The notes: generated from the sequence alone by a model not told the origin. DNA of 64,000 nucleotides from Lyophyllum atratum (GCA_014905825.1 JACGCN010000031.1:496001-560000); one strand, 5' to 3'; positions 31,233 to 43,706 are shown, numbered from the stretch's first letter. Program-made: numbers and translations.

Positions 31233-31943
31233 GATGAGTCGTGGTTGAGGAATGGGGGCAGGCACAAAAGAGCCCCCGTCGTAGCTGGACTTACCCCAAT
31301 TTATTGGAGGCGAGAAGGCGGCTCGTACCGTATCCGAGTCCAGACTCGTGGGCTTCTTGTGCTCCATTAGCTTCACGCGTGCGTACGTCTTGTGACGCAC
31401 GTCCAAGGGTCTCTTGACTTCCGATCGATCGTTAATCAGGTTCGACTGATCGTTACAAGATCCATATCTATGGAATACCTTGAAGCTCCGGCTCCCAAGC
31501 TCAAGAGCAAGCGCATATGGATTGATCGTGGCAGAAGAAGTTGACGCCAACCGACAGAACGTGCGCTCCATCGGACCCAAGCCACATTCACTACTTGAGC
31601 TTATCTCAGATTGCCTAGCCTTCCAGGCTCATTTTCAAACAAGTGCGGGGAATGCGGGGAACACATCCCGGTCAATATCCACTTGTGTAATCTCGTGGAC
31701 ATCCAAGCCACTGTCCGTCCCAGCCGGTCCTTGGAGAAACCTCTTACTTACTTCACTAAAACATCGCACAGGGGGTAAAGGATTTTGTACATACCAGCCA
31801 AGGCCTTAATGACAAATGGCTGATCAAACGAAGCATTGATGTCGCATGCAGTATGTCTTTCTCCATTCGTTCAGCTAGATAGCAGACATGTCAAATGAAT
31901 AACCTCTCTGTGTAAGAGTGAGGGAGATAGGTAGCCTGTTCGT
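31233..31943. other. Spacer between the MFS genes
   Basis: Upstream region of MFS copy 1 and downstream of copy 2. Small frames present are not conserved; nothing recognised. Confidence 0.5.
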
Positions 31944-34548
31944 TTAGCGGTTCTTCAAGACATCAGTGCATAGAATAAAGCTCCTGCAAGATAAGTTGAG
32001 TCGTTGTTGGGAACAAGGGTCCGACATGTTACGACGTACTCTCAGACGACGACCTTTGAGTTGTAAAGCGGGAACAACCAAGAGGAACAACCCAATCACG
32101 ATCCTAGGAATTTCGCAATGCGTCAGGAGGAAAAAGTCGTTGAATTAGAATGAGCTTACGCAGCCTCTACTCCAAATGTCTGGATGGCTCCATGCTTGGT
32201 TGCCCATGGCACTTGGAAATATGCGACGCTGAAGCCTGGAATAGAGTCATGTCGGAAAGGGACCTGAACACAATTGAAAGAGAAAAGCACCTCCAAGAGT
32301 TCGTGCGAGGTTTATAAGAGCGCTGATCTCTCCCTGTGGTACAAATAAAAAGTTGACGCTGGGTAAAATGAAGGTTCTGATCCATGCATACCTGTTGTTT
32401 GGGGAAGCAATCATTGCAGTACGCGTAGACGGCGACGGTGTTGATCATAACGGCTAACTCTGAAATACCCCATCCCATGATTAGCGCGCCTACGCTCAAA
32501 TGCTTCTGGAATGCTGCTCCGAGTGTGACGAAGCCACAGATGTAAAGTGGCATAGCGACGTAACACGCCCTGGAGAAAAAGAAGGCTGTGGTTATAGTTG
32601 ATGCCCAGTGCAAGCACAAGACGATCCTCACCAAAGCCGGCTCTCAGCTTCGAATACACCCTTATTTCGTCGGATACTCATATTCATAATCCAATCGTTC
32701 AGGTAACGGCCAATGAGTTCTCCGATGATCACAGAAACCTACAATCACGTATGATGCTTCGATGAAAGTAACGTAGAGCAAGCGGAGGGAGCTTCTCACA
32801 ATAGGAGTGCCATATCCGCCCGCAATCGCAAAGGGACCAAACTCGTACCCGACCGGACGTGGTGATCCCAGGAACACGGCATTCGTAACCTAAACCAAAC
32901 AGAGTTGAGAATAGATGTGCCTGCTGATCCCATGCGAGGTTTGCGTACATTTATACCGATAGAAAATCCGAAGACCATTGCCTAACATTCGTGAGTTCCA
33001 CTTATCTTTAGCGCGGTAAGGAAAGCCTAATTACCTCGAACCAAAGGATCATCATGAGGTGTGGTCTCCAAAGGACGTTGAGCGGCGCAAGAATCGACTC
33101 CTTCCACGATGCACGGTATTTAGCCATCTTCACGCCGGTGATGCCGATGAGAGTTTCGATCCTATAGCGCAAGCCCGTCGTGGAAGGCACTGGGATTGGC
33201 CTCACTGTGCGATCGTACATCCTGCAGCAAAACGCGAGGTAAACATGCATGTAAGTTGAGTCGCCGAACTGCCTTACGTCTCCTCCATAAAGAACACGAT
33301 CAGGAAGACAACGATCGCGCTATACATTGAGCCAATGCCATACGCCCATCGCCAGCTTGTGCGGGCGACGAGGAACCCGAAGGCGAAAGGTGATAGGAAG
33401 GGCGATACGATAAAGCCCATCGTCCAAACATTAAGCTGAAAACGGCTAAGCCGCCTGTCCGAGGAAGATCATGCGGAAGCATACCTTTCGAGCTTGCAAG
33501 TGAAAAGGGTACATGTCGGTGACGACATACAGACCCTGTGGATTCTATTAGGAACGAGCCTGATATATCACGGTTCGAAGAAGCTTACCGTCACTTGGGG
33601 GGCCGTTCTAATTTTGGCTGAAGGTCAATTATATCCCATGAGAAAAGCTTAGTGGGCTGCGTCTCACCCAAAGAATGCGGTCAAGCATCTCATGGCTTTC
33701 GCATTCGAATCAGGATTCGTGATCTATAGCGTCGAGGAATTTGTGGAGCTTACCAGTAAAGGTCTTGAGATTCGGTGCGAAGGTTGCTCCAACAAGGAAA
33801 CCAAGGGAAAGCAGCTGATACCTGTCAGTTTCTCAGCTGAGGATCCAAGACAAGCTCATACTTGCGACCAAAATAATATCGGCAGCCGTCCATAGCGTCG
33901 CATCAGCATTACAGCGAAAATGCCACCCCATCCTAATCGCACATTGAGTTTTCATTCTGACATTGGAAAACATCACCCACCGAGTAGAAAGATGCTCCAA
34001 CTGGCAGTCTCTTCAGCGTACATAAAGTAATGAGTTTGTGAACAACGCACTTCGACGTCAAATTGTTGATAACGCCAGTGGTCGTATTATATTGTTCGGC
34101 CAGCGCGAATATTGCAGCAATTCCTATATATATGATTAGTCGGACGCTTCTCATGGTCACACCAGGCCTACCTATGCCAGAGTCAAAGTCCGGGACGATG
34201 GCAGCCAAAGTGATGATAATAAGCTGGATCGTCTTGCGACGGGCAGTCCAATTCTGAGGATCGAGAGGAGAATCTGTCGGCTGAGGCCATAGAACCTTGG
34301 TCCCATCATGGTTGAGTTTCAGATGTGCTGCAACTTCCTCGCCAAGCTCGAGCTTTGCCTCTCTGAAAAGCAGCTGAGAGGGCGCTCATTTGAAGGTACA
34401 GTTGATCAACGTACTCGGGATCGATGATCAAACGGCCAGCATTTTTCTCGTGATATGACAGGAGATCGATTTCGGATCGGTCGCTGACGCTCGTGGACGA
34501 GCCGTGCTCCTGCTTGTCGTTATTGCTGAGGGCTTTCTCGGTAGACAT
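31944..34548 (-). CDS. MFS transporter, DHA1-like, copy 2
   Basis: Tandem paralogue of the carrier at 28627 with the same exon pattern. N-terminus STEKALSNNDKQEHGSS, then EIDLLSYHEKNAGRLIIDP (copy 1: DIDLSSFHEKRAGRLVIDP), LWPQPTDSPLDPQNWTARRK, PDFDSGIG, SPFAFGFLVARTSWRWAYG, GLRYRIETLIGITGVKMAKY, FGFSIGINV. The C-terminal residues beyond QLKGRRLRVRR differ completely from copy 1. A methionine four codons upstream (34560) is an equal start candidate. Substrate unknown; DHA1 carriers often export drugs or polyamines. Confidence 0.85.
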
Positions 34549-35315
34549 GAGGAGAGACAAGGGAAGATGTTGGGTCTCCGTCGTAATAAATATGGTGGAC
34601 TTGCATGTTTGATCTTCCTTTCTCCCGCGGACATCATCCGTGAGTCGAGGTAAGAGAAAGAGCTACCAATTAGGTTCGAATACAAGGCACCGCTCTCATG
34701 GCTCTGGTGGAGTGATTGCATTCCCTTCGAAGGACGGCGAAAAATGATAGAGTTGGTCCTCAGAAAGTTATTGGGTAGATGTCTTCAGGAGAAGACGATA
34801 GATGTACATTTCTGAACCTATTTTCCGAGGAAATGTAAGAGACTCTTTGAGGAGGAAGTAAAGCAGGGGAGCATGGTTATAGAGATCACCGTGCAGTGTG
34901 TGTTGGACGGGGATTCAGATTACGCACTTTTTCTCAGGACATAGGCGATGTTATTCGAGTACGGAAGAAAAGTCCCACTGCATCAGTAAAGAAAGAACGA
35001 TGAGATACGGGATGAGGGCCTGGAAGCGTGCTATTCAGAAATCGTCACAATACTTGTCTCGTGGTCAGGATAAACAGTTTAGCCAGGGATTTTGGGTGCC
35101 TCGGGGATACACGAATCGCAACAAGGTGGCTGGTCGCGTGTCTGTTGAGCAATTTCTTGCGCATTTTGGCTTTGACCTGAGAAAAAAGATTGCGAGCGAA
35201 CGATTCACACTCGAAGCCTCATGCCGTCGAGGCGGGGAGGCGATTCAAACAAACCTTCTAAAGTAAACAAAGTCAAGCAGCGGTAAATACAAAATCTTGA
35301 CCAGAACTTGGTGGG
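34549..35315. other. Divergent promoter region MFS2 / uS8m
   Basis: No conserved coding frame; a 122-codon plus-strand frame at 34898 lacks recognisable features and is considered chance. Confidence 0.5.
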
Positions 35316-35780
35316 ATGCCGCTCCCTCACGACCTCTGTGCCCGCGTCCAGAATGCCTTTCGCGCCCGGCACCAAAAGATAGTCGTCGACCACAACACCC
35401 AGAACCTCGGCATCCTCTCCATCCTCCTCCGCGCGGGCTTCGTCTCGAACGTCACGCGGGGAACCATAACTGCATCTGAACCCGAAGAGTTCGACAAAGC
35501 TGGCGAGGCACAGCGCCGGATATGGGCCAGCCTCAAGTATCGGGACGATAGGCCAGTGCTGCATAACATGGAGCTCATCAGCAAGCCCAGTAAACGGGTG
35601 TTCATGGACGTGTCCGAGCTGAGGCTCCTCTGTTCGGGACGGAGGGCACAGACCGTGAAGCCTCTTGGGATGGGGGAGATTGCGGTCGTGAGGACGAAGG
35701 ATAGGGAGAATGAGTGGTTGGAGGCTAGAGAGGCGTTGCAGCTGAGGTTGCCGGGTGAGGTCGTCTGTCGTGCGAGGTAG
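35316..35780 (+). CDS. MRPS8: Mitochondrial small-subunit ribosomal protein uS8m
   Basis: Single exon, 154 aa. Opens LPHDLCARVQNAFRARHQK, then LGILSILLRAGFVSNVTRG and WASLKYRDDRPVLHNMELIS, the N-domain of uS8, followed by KPSKRVFMDVSEL and LCSGRRAQTVKPLGMGEIAVV, the C-domain that contacts small-subunit rRNA. Length and lack of bacterial-type spacing fit the fungal mitochondrial form. Flanked by MFS copy 2 upstream and a convergent MATE gene downstream. Confidence 0.9.
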   Translation: MPLPHDLCARVQNAFRARHQKIVVDHNTQNLGILSILLRAGFVSNVTRGTITASEPEEFDKAGEAQRRIWASLKYRDDRPVLHNMELISKPSKRVFMDVSELRLLCSGRRAQTVKPLGMGEIAVVRTKDRENEWLEAREALQLRLPGEVVCRAR

Positions 35781-36141
35781 CCGAGGGCGCTCAAAAGTCG
35801 TGAGTTTTACGTGGCTCTTCCCCATGATTTCGATTCTAACAGCAGGCGCAGAATATTACCCCTTATCAATCCTAATTCGATTCCAGTGGAATATAATGGC
35901 GAACACAAGTCGATGATACTGCTGACTCTAAATGTAGTCATTTGCCTCGCTACGGTAAAAGGAACAACAATGAAATAATATAAACATCCAGTATACGTAG
36001 GTGGTTGATACATTCCGGACTCTGAGAACTACCTAACTACATAAATCCGTAACATCCAAGAGATATCATAAAAATCTTGCCAGGCCGGTCGTAAATTCCC
36101 TTCCTCACTTCCATAAAGCCTCCGGAGGAACATCTATTGCT
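35781..36141. other. 3' spacer between uS8m and MATE gene
   Basis: Convergent 3' ends; AT-rich, nothing coding seen. Confidence 0.5.
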
Positions 36142-38749
36142 TCACGTCTCCACGAGGATACTTTCCTCATCGATCGTGTCAATCACGCGGACTTTGTCTT
36201 GCTCGTTGATGCGCTGCATCACCTTCCATACTTCGCGGTTCCAGTCCGTACGCAAGCAGAGGAGCGTGCCGAAGAAGGCACAGTATACAAGTGAGATTGT
36301 CAGGCCAATCCACAGGCCATGGAGCTTCATATCCCAGCGGAATGCAAGCCACATTCCGACGGGGATACCTACGCAAAATGACAAGCTGTGAGCAACGACG
36401 GAGGCACATACGTTCTGAAGAGTACATACCAATGATGTAGTATGAGCTGGAAGAGTCATTTTATGAGCACGTGTGTCATGGGAAGCGCCGAGGAGACTCA
36501 CCTGAGATTCAAGAGTGCGCCTGTCACCTAAAGATGGTTCAAAGAAGGTCGAGCGATGAGCATGAGGAGCATTCCAAATGAAGAAGGAAGACTTGCCTGC
36601 TTGCCCCTGGCCCTGAGGATTCCAGCGGTTATGGCTGCATTTCCATCAAAGACCTGGAAGAGGGCGACGAGAGGAAGTATGGATGCCACGAGGTTGACCA
36701 CCTCTAGAATGGGTTGAGCAACTCGGTGTGGGATGAAACTAGGAGGACACTCACCGGGATCATTGTTGAACAGGTATGCCCACGAGTTGCGGAAGATCAG
36801 GAACATGGCGCTGAGAAGGTGAGCGGGAATCGTGAGCTTGCGGAAGGAGATGGTAAACTGTTTTAGCGGACCTGGATATGGCGGAGAGTACCAAGGCCAT
36901 GATTATGGCCGTATTGGAGGCGATTCCGGCTCGCACAGCATTTCCTTCGCCGAGGAGGTTACCAATACTGAACGATGTGTTAGTCTACAAAAGGAAAGAG
37001 TGAGAAGCGCGACATACCGGACGGAAGTCGCAACGGACAGTGCAAAAGGTGCTTGGAATGTGGTTGAAGCCGAAACGAGGAGGACGGATTGAGTTGCTAG
37101 GGCGACAGGTCCAATTCTAGAGAAAAAGCGTTTATGATAAGTTGACACGAGAAGGGAGGGGCGACTTACAAGGATGCCGCGAGCGCAATCAGTTCCCAAG
37201 CCCACCATTCAGAAGCGGTTTGTCCTAATTTGAACTTTGAGTGCTGTTCGGTGCAGACATGGTCCTCAAACTTACCGACACCAGCGAGACCGAGCTCCAC
37301 CAAGACACCTAGACTGGTGAACATCCGTCTTGACAATGGGTGCCAAGCCGTACGAGGAACGTAGAAAATACCGTAGGCTATAGACATCACTGATACAAGA
37401 TTAAATGATATTGCGGTGGCTATCGGGGCCCCGATGTAGCCAAGTCGGATGGGTTCTGGTCCCCATACTGTTATAGATGTAAGCGTAACAAGAGTGGGAT
37501 GTCAAGACAGAGACATGCCTAGAAGATAGTTGAGGAGGATGTTGATTGGTGCCACTACAAAGATAATTTGGGTGGGTACGGCAAACAAGCCTTCTCTAAT
37601 GTCAGTACGTTGTAGTTCCGGTAAACTAAGGGATGAAGCACCTTGGGATTGGAAATACCGCCTGGTTTCCGAAAGGTTAAGAAAACAGAAGCATGTGACA
37701 GTGTATCAGAGAATCGGACATACCGGCTGACGCAGTTGAAGGCGTATGCTAATATTGGAAAGTACATCATTCAGAACTCTAAATTTTCCCCAGTAAGGAA
37801 ATTCATAAGCCATACCTGGCAATCCTATTGAAAGCCAACGGAGGTAAACTGCGGCGAGACTAGCGACTTCTGGATCTTGCTTGAGGGATAGGAGAATGGC
37901 TTCCGCATTGAACCAGAGTAGGAACATAGGCTGGAGTTGGAAAGTCAGATGACACTAATGCAGGGAGTGAGAGCCGAGGTAGCGCGGAACTAGCGTACCA
38001 TTAGTAGGACAGCCATGACGACAACTGGACAGCAAATGACATGATGAATGGATGGGTGTTGGAGAAGTGGATCTCACGTACACATGCGCTGGGACCATAA
38101 TCCAACGAGATGTGGCTGCGAAGAAGTCCAGGCAGAGGGAAGCATAGTGTCCAGTGCACTTGTGAACCCTTGTATGATGCTAAAAGCAGTCACATTTGCG
38201 GTCATTGTTCCAAGACTTATGGCGGCTAGGGCGGTAGTAGAGAGATGGCCTATTGAGATGACCGACGCCATGATGAGACTGAATTCTAATATATGTGTGC
38301 TGCACACGACCAATGTAAATAGACGTTTGGTGATATAGGGGAAGTAGGAAGACGCACCCAAAAACTGGCAAGGCATATCTGGTAAGTATGCGAAGCTCAT
38401 CCCAGAAAATGTGGAGTGGTTTGTCGTTGTCCGAGGTCTGCTCCCTCGCCGATTCGTCGATGCGAGGAACTGGTGGATTGAGAAGTGGGGTATTTTCCGA
38501 GGCAGCTGGGCCAGGCATAGGGATATCCGTGAAGTGATTTGGATGAGACATAGTAGGATTCATGGGGCGAGGCCGAGGTGAGATCGTAGGACTACCGTTG
38601 AATGAAGTAGCTCGGGTGTAGCCCTCTTGATCTGGTTCTTCTATTCGGTCTTGTTCGCCTGGCTCAGGACGATTTCCAGCATAACGTGAAAGCAGGGCGT
38701 AGTCCGAGGGGAGTGAAGCTGGTCCTTGGTAATGAGCAGAAATGGACAT
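36142..38749 (-). CDS. MATE-family multidrug/metabolite efflux protein
   Basis: Cation-antiporting carrier of the MatE family with two repeated six-helix halves. About a dozen exons on the minus strand. A hydrophilic N-terminus of about 125 residues (ending FWDELRILTRYALPVFG) leads into the first MatE helices: VISIGHLSTTALAAISLGTM, FSIIQGFTSALDTMLPSAW. Further parts: LPGMAYEFPYW, FNAEAILLSL, FFVPRTAW-type loop and, near the end, HGLWIGLTISLVYCAFFGTLLCLRTDW followed by the acidic tail DTIDEESILVET. The layout is like fungal vacuolar or plasma-membrane MATE carriers (ERC1 type). Exon borders between 36.5 and 38.1 kb were not all fixed. Confidence 0.85.
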
Positions 38750-39251
38750 GACTCATAAGCAAGAGAGGTACGGCCTCCAGATAAACACCCTTCAAATTTC
38801 AAAGTTCTTAAAATACGGGCGGAGCAAATAGGCGGCTTGCTTACATAATCTTACGTCAAATTCCCCTTCCAGAATGGGGCACAATTCTCGCGATATCCGT
38901 ACCCGGTAGATCGGAAACAGAGCGGGAAAGTGCAAGGCATACGAATATTGCTGCGAAGATGATGAGTCTGAAAATACGCGACGCGTGCTTATGACAAGTC
39001 GCGTATATCACGTGAGGGGGCTTCCAAGGTTCTCGAGGCCACGTGGTCACCTGGCACTGACGGTGACCGTGACGTTTTCTTCCGTTCCCTTCCTCAGTTC
39101 CTGGCCTGTTCAGTGCGTCAACCAGCTGTCTCTCATCGAACTGGAATCCTCAAAAAGGTAGCGGTAGTATCTATTTCCTTGTGAGTAAATCCAGGTTTCA
39201 GGAATGGCACAGATTGTGACAAATTGCTTACACGTAGAAATAATCATAATT
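38750..39251. other. Divergent promoter region MATE / SAM50
   Basis: About 500 bp between two start codons. Nothing coding seen. Confidence 0.5.
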
Positions 39252-41106
39252 ATGGCCGAAATGGAGGACACGCCGTCACTAAAGCCTCCATTGCACAACT
39301 CCTCTTCTCCGCGAGACAAAGAACCTGAGGATCTTCGAAAAGTACTGAAATGGCAAGAAGACCGAATAGCCAGGAAGCTGAGGGGAGAGTATGAATCTGC
39401 TGTGCAACATCTGTCTGAAGTTGTACGTGCCCTGATGACTCCTGCATGGGTGGCTCTCTTTATCATCTTCGTAGATTCAAGACAGTCTACCGAAAGCCAT
39501 GCATATTTCAGCTGTGCGCGTCGAAGGGGCGAAAAACACGCGCAGTTCATTCCTTGGATCCCTAATTAAACCCCAGCTCGCTGCATCCTCTTCAAAGGAT
39601 TCCCAGACTCTAGAATCGGTTCTGCACACAACTAGAAGGATTTCCCATATTCTACAGAAAACTGACATCTTCCAATCCGTCGAAGCCAAAATCGAACGCG
39701 CACAGGATGTCCTCAGCGAACCGGGTGATGTGGACATCGTATTCCGGGCGCGTGAGAAAGGGCGCTTTTACCTTAATACCTCCACGGAACTAGGCAACAA
39801 CGAAGGGAGCGCCGTGCGTATATATCTGTTAACTCTCATTCTTAGCTGACTAGTTTTTGAATAGGCTGCGACCGGCCGCATTCGGAACGTCTTTGGCGGT
39901 GCTGAGGTTTTCGAGGCTAATATCTCCACCGGAACGAAGACCAGACGATCGTTCCGAGCATCTTTGACCGCCCCCCTCACATCGGACCTTGAGACCTACG
40001 GGGAGCTCACAGCTTTTGGACTTGAGCGGGATAATACGTCGTTCGCGAGTTCTTTTGAAGGCCTTCGCGGTGTCAAAGCTGTCGTCAGGGTGAGCTAGGT
40101 CAGAATATCGTTGCGTGCATCATAACCATTGTTCATCGCGCTTGCAGAATGGATCGCTGCCCAGAGGAGCCCACGAATTTGCCTACGAGGCCGTTCTTCG
40201 CCACGTCGGCGATTTGACCCCGACTGCATCTATCAGGTTCGTCTCACATGAAATGCAAAGTGGTCAATACTAAATCGACAATAGTATGAGAGAATATGCC
40301 GGCCAGACACTCAAGTCCTCACTTTCTCATAGCTATATCCTCGATGCCCGCGATGACCGCTTCATGGCTACGCGAGGATACTATGCCAAAGTATTCAACG
40401 AGTACGCAGGACTTGGCGGGGATGCCTCGTTTTACAAAGGCGAATTGGAGGGTCAGATTTCCAGGCCAATCTTCAAGGGCGTTGTGCGTGACATACTTGC
40501 TACCTCTGTCATGAAACCGTCGTATCTTACCCACGTAACCAGTCCCTGTCCCTCGCTGCACGCACGGGTATCCTTTGGGGCCTGTCTAAACCCACCCTAT
40601 TTTCGGATCGGTTCCAGCTTGGTGGACCGACTTCCGTTCGCGCTTTCCGGGCGAATAGTATGGGCCCGCGAGATGGGTGTAAGTGCTCATCGTTCGCTCT
40701 GATATTCCGCCTTTCTGAGGGACTCTTTTAACAGCTGACTCGTTGGGCGGAGACCTACATTGGTCAGCGGGTGCAAGTGTCATTTCGAGTATTCCTACCA
40801 AATCCCATTGGCCAGTCAAAGGGCATGCGTGGATAAATGCAGGCAGGCTGGATGCCATCGATAAAAGTGGAGGTCCTCCTTACTTGGCCTTTTTCGCGTA
40901 CTCAATAGGTTATGCCTTTAGCCCAGGACCTGGGTGACAATCTGCGGAGAACGTTGATGACCCCTTCGGTATCTGCTGGAGTTGGCGTCATATACCGCTT
41001 CGATCCAGTTCGGGTGGAGGTGAACTTTGGTGTGCCTCTCGTCGCCAGCAAGAGTGATGGGTCGAGGAGAGGTCTTCAAGTTGGTATGGGGCTGGAGTTT
41101 TTGTAG
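39252..41106 (+). CDS. SAM50: Mitochondrial outer-membrane assembly protein SAM50/TOB55
   Basis: Omp85-family beta-barrel that inserts other beta-barrel proteins into the mitochondrial outer membrane. Exons start 39252-39422, 39475-39813, 39865-..., with further short introns to the stop at 41104. N-terminal helix rich in charge (RKVLKWQEDRIARKL), then a POTRA-like part (ISAVRVEGAKNTRSSFLGS, LQKTDIFQSVEAKIE), DVDIVFRAREKGRFYLNTS, and the barrel: NVFGGAEVFEANISTGTKT, FQLGGPTSVRAFRANSMGP (RGF/VRAF-type lid loop of Omp85) and the last strand GLQVGMGLEFL ending in an aromatic-hydrophobic pair. The frame is intact. Confidence 0.9.
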
Positions 41107-41404
41107 ACGGTGTTTGTTAGAGGCAACTATCAACTTGTTCTGTTACAGCCCAAATCCTGCACCATACATTTCTTGACTTTCATCTAGACTCTGACCATTC
41201 AAGTTCATGACCACTCATGATCGATTCCCACCCCGTTCAGAGAGGGGAGTGGTTTCAATGGCGGGCGCAGGCACTCGTGCCCAATGATGCAAGACGATAC
41301 GGATACTGGAAGGCGATCTTCTTCAACTTCCTCCCATCTTGATTTGTCAAGCTATCTCCTAGTGCGCTTGGGAAACTGAAATGCTAGCGTCGCCCGGAGG
41401 TCAA
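41107..41404. other. 3' spacer after SAM50
   Basis: No conserved frame. Ends at the first copy of the 132-bp direct repeat. Confidence 0.5.
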
Positions 41405-41536
41405 GCCGGACGACCCAGACAACATGCTTCTTGACCTTTGACATTTTCTTCCCTCTTTTCACATGCAGCTTGCGGGTTCAACGAAGTGTCGTGTCCTAAT
41501 GTCACGTAGAGAATGGCGGCTTCTTTATGCTCTGAG
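41405..41536 (+). repeat. 132-bp direct repeat, left copy
   Basis: Aligns without gaps to 49612-49743 (shared AACATGCTTCTTGACCTTTG, TCTTTATGCTCTGAG); weaker similarity continues to about 41577. The two copies bracket the right arm of the inverted duplication. Confidence 0.92.
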
Positions 41537-41589
41537 GACACCTCGCATGAGGAATTCGGCAGCAGTGATACATCAGCATGGAGACGAAG

Positions 41590-41911
41590 CAGGGGGAGAC
41601 GAACCTGGATGGCTAGCCACTACGCGGAGCGATTGTTCGATCCGCGCTTGGGAGCTCTCAGTACGACGAAATCCCTCGTTTTATCACCATCGTATACTGA
41701 ACGGCATCATTTCTAGGAACCCACAGCAGAGGAAGAACCCGTGAAAAGCATCACCCCTCCCAAGCACCAGCTGATAGCATCTATCAACTCCGCACACCGA
41801 GCATACGACGTGAACGCCATCGCCTGGTGCCCGCGTCCTGGCTTCCCCCATCTCCTCGCCACCGCCGGGGACGATGGCGCAACCAAAGTATGGCGAGTTG
41901 TCCCAGCATAG
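41590..41911 (+). pseudogene. Truncated CIA1 3' copy
   Basis: Matches the end of CIA1 exon 3, the last intron and exon 4 (25161-25490) at high identity: GWLATTRSDCSIRAWELS, then KSITPPKHQLIASINSAH and LLATAGDDGATKVWRVV, ending early at VPA. The upstream five blades are absent and no start fits. Marks the breakpoint of the inverted duplication. Confidence 0.92.
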
Positions 41912-42124
41912 AAAGCGTACAGCAGATTTAATCTAATGCACATCATCTAATCTTCGGAGAATGAAAATGAGTCACAAATTTGAATTGAACCTCGAACCTG
42001 AATGACACGATGACGATGAGGCGTAATCTGTTATAGGTGCAGATCAGTTCAGGAACGACCAAACGATATGAAAGTGGCGCAGCACATCCGTCCTCGTCTA
42101 CCTTCACCACACCCCGCTCTTGAA

Positions 42125-43422
42125 ATGAACGAAACCACGCCTAAGGCAACCAAACGACTCCGCGGAGCAGACAGCGACGACGAAACCAAACCCAGCCTTC
42201 CTCTTGCGCCCCCCGTAAAGCATACAAAATATGCTCCCATTGCACATTCCAGCATAAAACACGAGCCAGTCGAGCCAGACTACCTCCCCAGCCCCCCCGT
42301 ATCTCAACAGAAGCCCACGACCAGACGGCCGCAGCCATTCCCCCGCCTGAGTCCCATCCCGGTCAAGGGATCCTCCAGCCTTGATCCAAACGAAGAACAG
42401 AAGCCTGCCATCAGGATGAGACAGCCGCAGCCATTCCCCCTTCGCCTAAGTCCCATGCCGGTCAAACAATCCTCCGGCCTCGATCCAGACGAAGAGCAGA
42501 AACTTGCCATCACCCCTTCGACACCACCACGGAAGCGGACGAAGCCTAATCCCGTTGTCATCGTGAACAGCGACGACGAGGGCGACGCCGCCCACTCCGA
42601 TTACCTTCCCAGTCCGCCGTCATCGCCTCAGACCCAGAAGAAAACCTCCACGGGTCCGAAGAAGCCAACTAAACCCAAGCAGGAAAAGAAGGCTGCAAAG
42701 GCAAAGCTCCCCTCTGCCGCCCAACTCAAAGCGGCTTGGCATGACTGGTGCGCAGCCAACGCATGGAAGAAGGACATAAAGTACAAACAGAGGGCGGGTT
42801 GGTCTATAATCCACAGTTCCGATGGTGCGTCTTCCGGCGCAGGCTGTCTGAGCAGCTCCACTTATATGTCTCTCCATCTATAGCCATGAGATATTTCAGT
42901 CTCAGACCGGAGGACCTCGCAACGGTGCCGCATGAAGAGTTCGTCAATGAATACAACCCCAAAACCCCGGGGAAGTCCTACCGCTACGAGGATCTCTTGA
43001 AGCTTGCGTACCGCAAGCAAGCCGCTCTCAAGGGTGTGCCGGGTGCCTGCGCTCCCCACGGCAACGAGAATGAGGCCGCTGCTTTGGAAGAGGGGGAAAG
43101 GCTGTACGAAGCCCAGTACGTAGTCTGCTCACTAGTTCCGGTGCAGTATACCTAACAGATCTTCTCCAGCCTCAGGAAACTCGAAGCTACTTACCGGGCC
43201 AAGCACGATGGGAACGAGAGACCTGGCCCCGTCATCCGCTCCCGCAAACCCGTCGTGCATGTTAATTACGCAGTAGACGTTGGTTATGTTGGGTACGGTT
43301 GGGATTTTGGGTATGACTCGGATGGTGATGGTGGGTATGACTCGGATACGGACAACTCGGGCGGGTGCTGTCCTGGGTGCGAAGTGATAGGCATCATTGC
43401 GATGCTGCAATCTAGGCGATGA
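42125..43422 (+). CDS. Family X protein with XPA-like domain (394 aa, intact)
   Basis: Exons 42125-42824, 42884-43115 and 43170-43422 join in frame. The first 150 residues are disordered with Pro/Ser/Lys motifs (YLPSPPVSQQKP, SLDPNEEQKP and a repeated FPxRLSPxPVK unit). Then come a basic stretch (KKPTKPKQEKKAAKAK) and LKAAWHDWCAANAWKKD. Residues about 234-330 resemble the XPA C-terminal DNA-binding fold: MRYFSLRPEDLATVPHEEF, a K-S-Y-x-Y-E-D-L-L-K-L-A-x-R-K helix, ALEEGERLYEA and LRKLEATY. The acidic tail of Gly/Asp/Tyr ends CCPGCEVIGIIAMLQSRR. A nuclear DNA-binding role is possible but inferred. An ATG 19 codons upstream is in frame. Confidence 0.75.
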
Positions 43423-43476
43423 GTTTTCTTGGTATGATGACGTGTAAATGTATTATCTTGCTGTAGAAACACCTGT

Positions 43477-43706
43477 ACGAGTATCACGTTCTTGAATCGA
43501 AGTACCATCTTCTTGCAAATCTTCCGAGAATGACAGGATCTGAAAGAGATAAGTGGGATTTTACACTGAGTTGACTCGATATCGATACGTACGAGTATTG
43601 CGTTCTTGAAATCGAAGTTCCATGTTTTTTATAAATCTTCCCGAGAACGACAAGAGCTGAAAGAGACAACTGGGATTTTACACTGATTTGACGCGATATC
43701 GATACA
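43477..43706 (+). repeat. Two tandem 114-116-bp units after gene X
   Basis: 43477-43590 and 43591-43706 share ACGAGTATxxCGTTCTTGA, ATCTTCC, GACTCGATATCGATAC-type ends and GGGATTTTACACTGA. They lie in the 3' flank that is common to X-family genes and contains the site homologous to the Harbinger target. Confidence 0.88.

Noticed and set aside
34898..35266. 122-codon plus-strand frame between MFS2 and uS8m
   Set aside because: No recognisable domain, no conserved context, overlaps the uS8m promoter.
42068..42124. Upstream ATG for gene X
   Set aside because: The 19 extra codons correspond to untranslated leader in X' and X2, whose conserved start is at the MNETTP/MSxxTP methionine.
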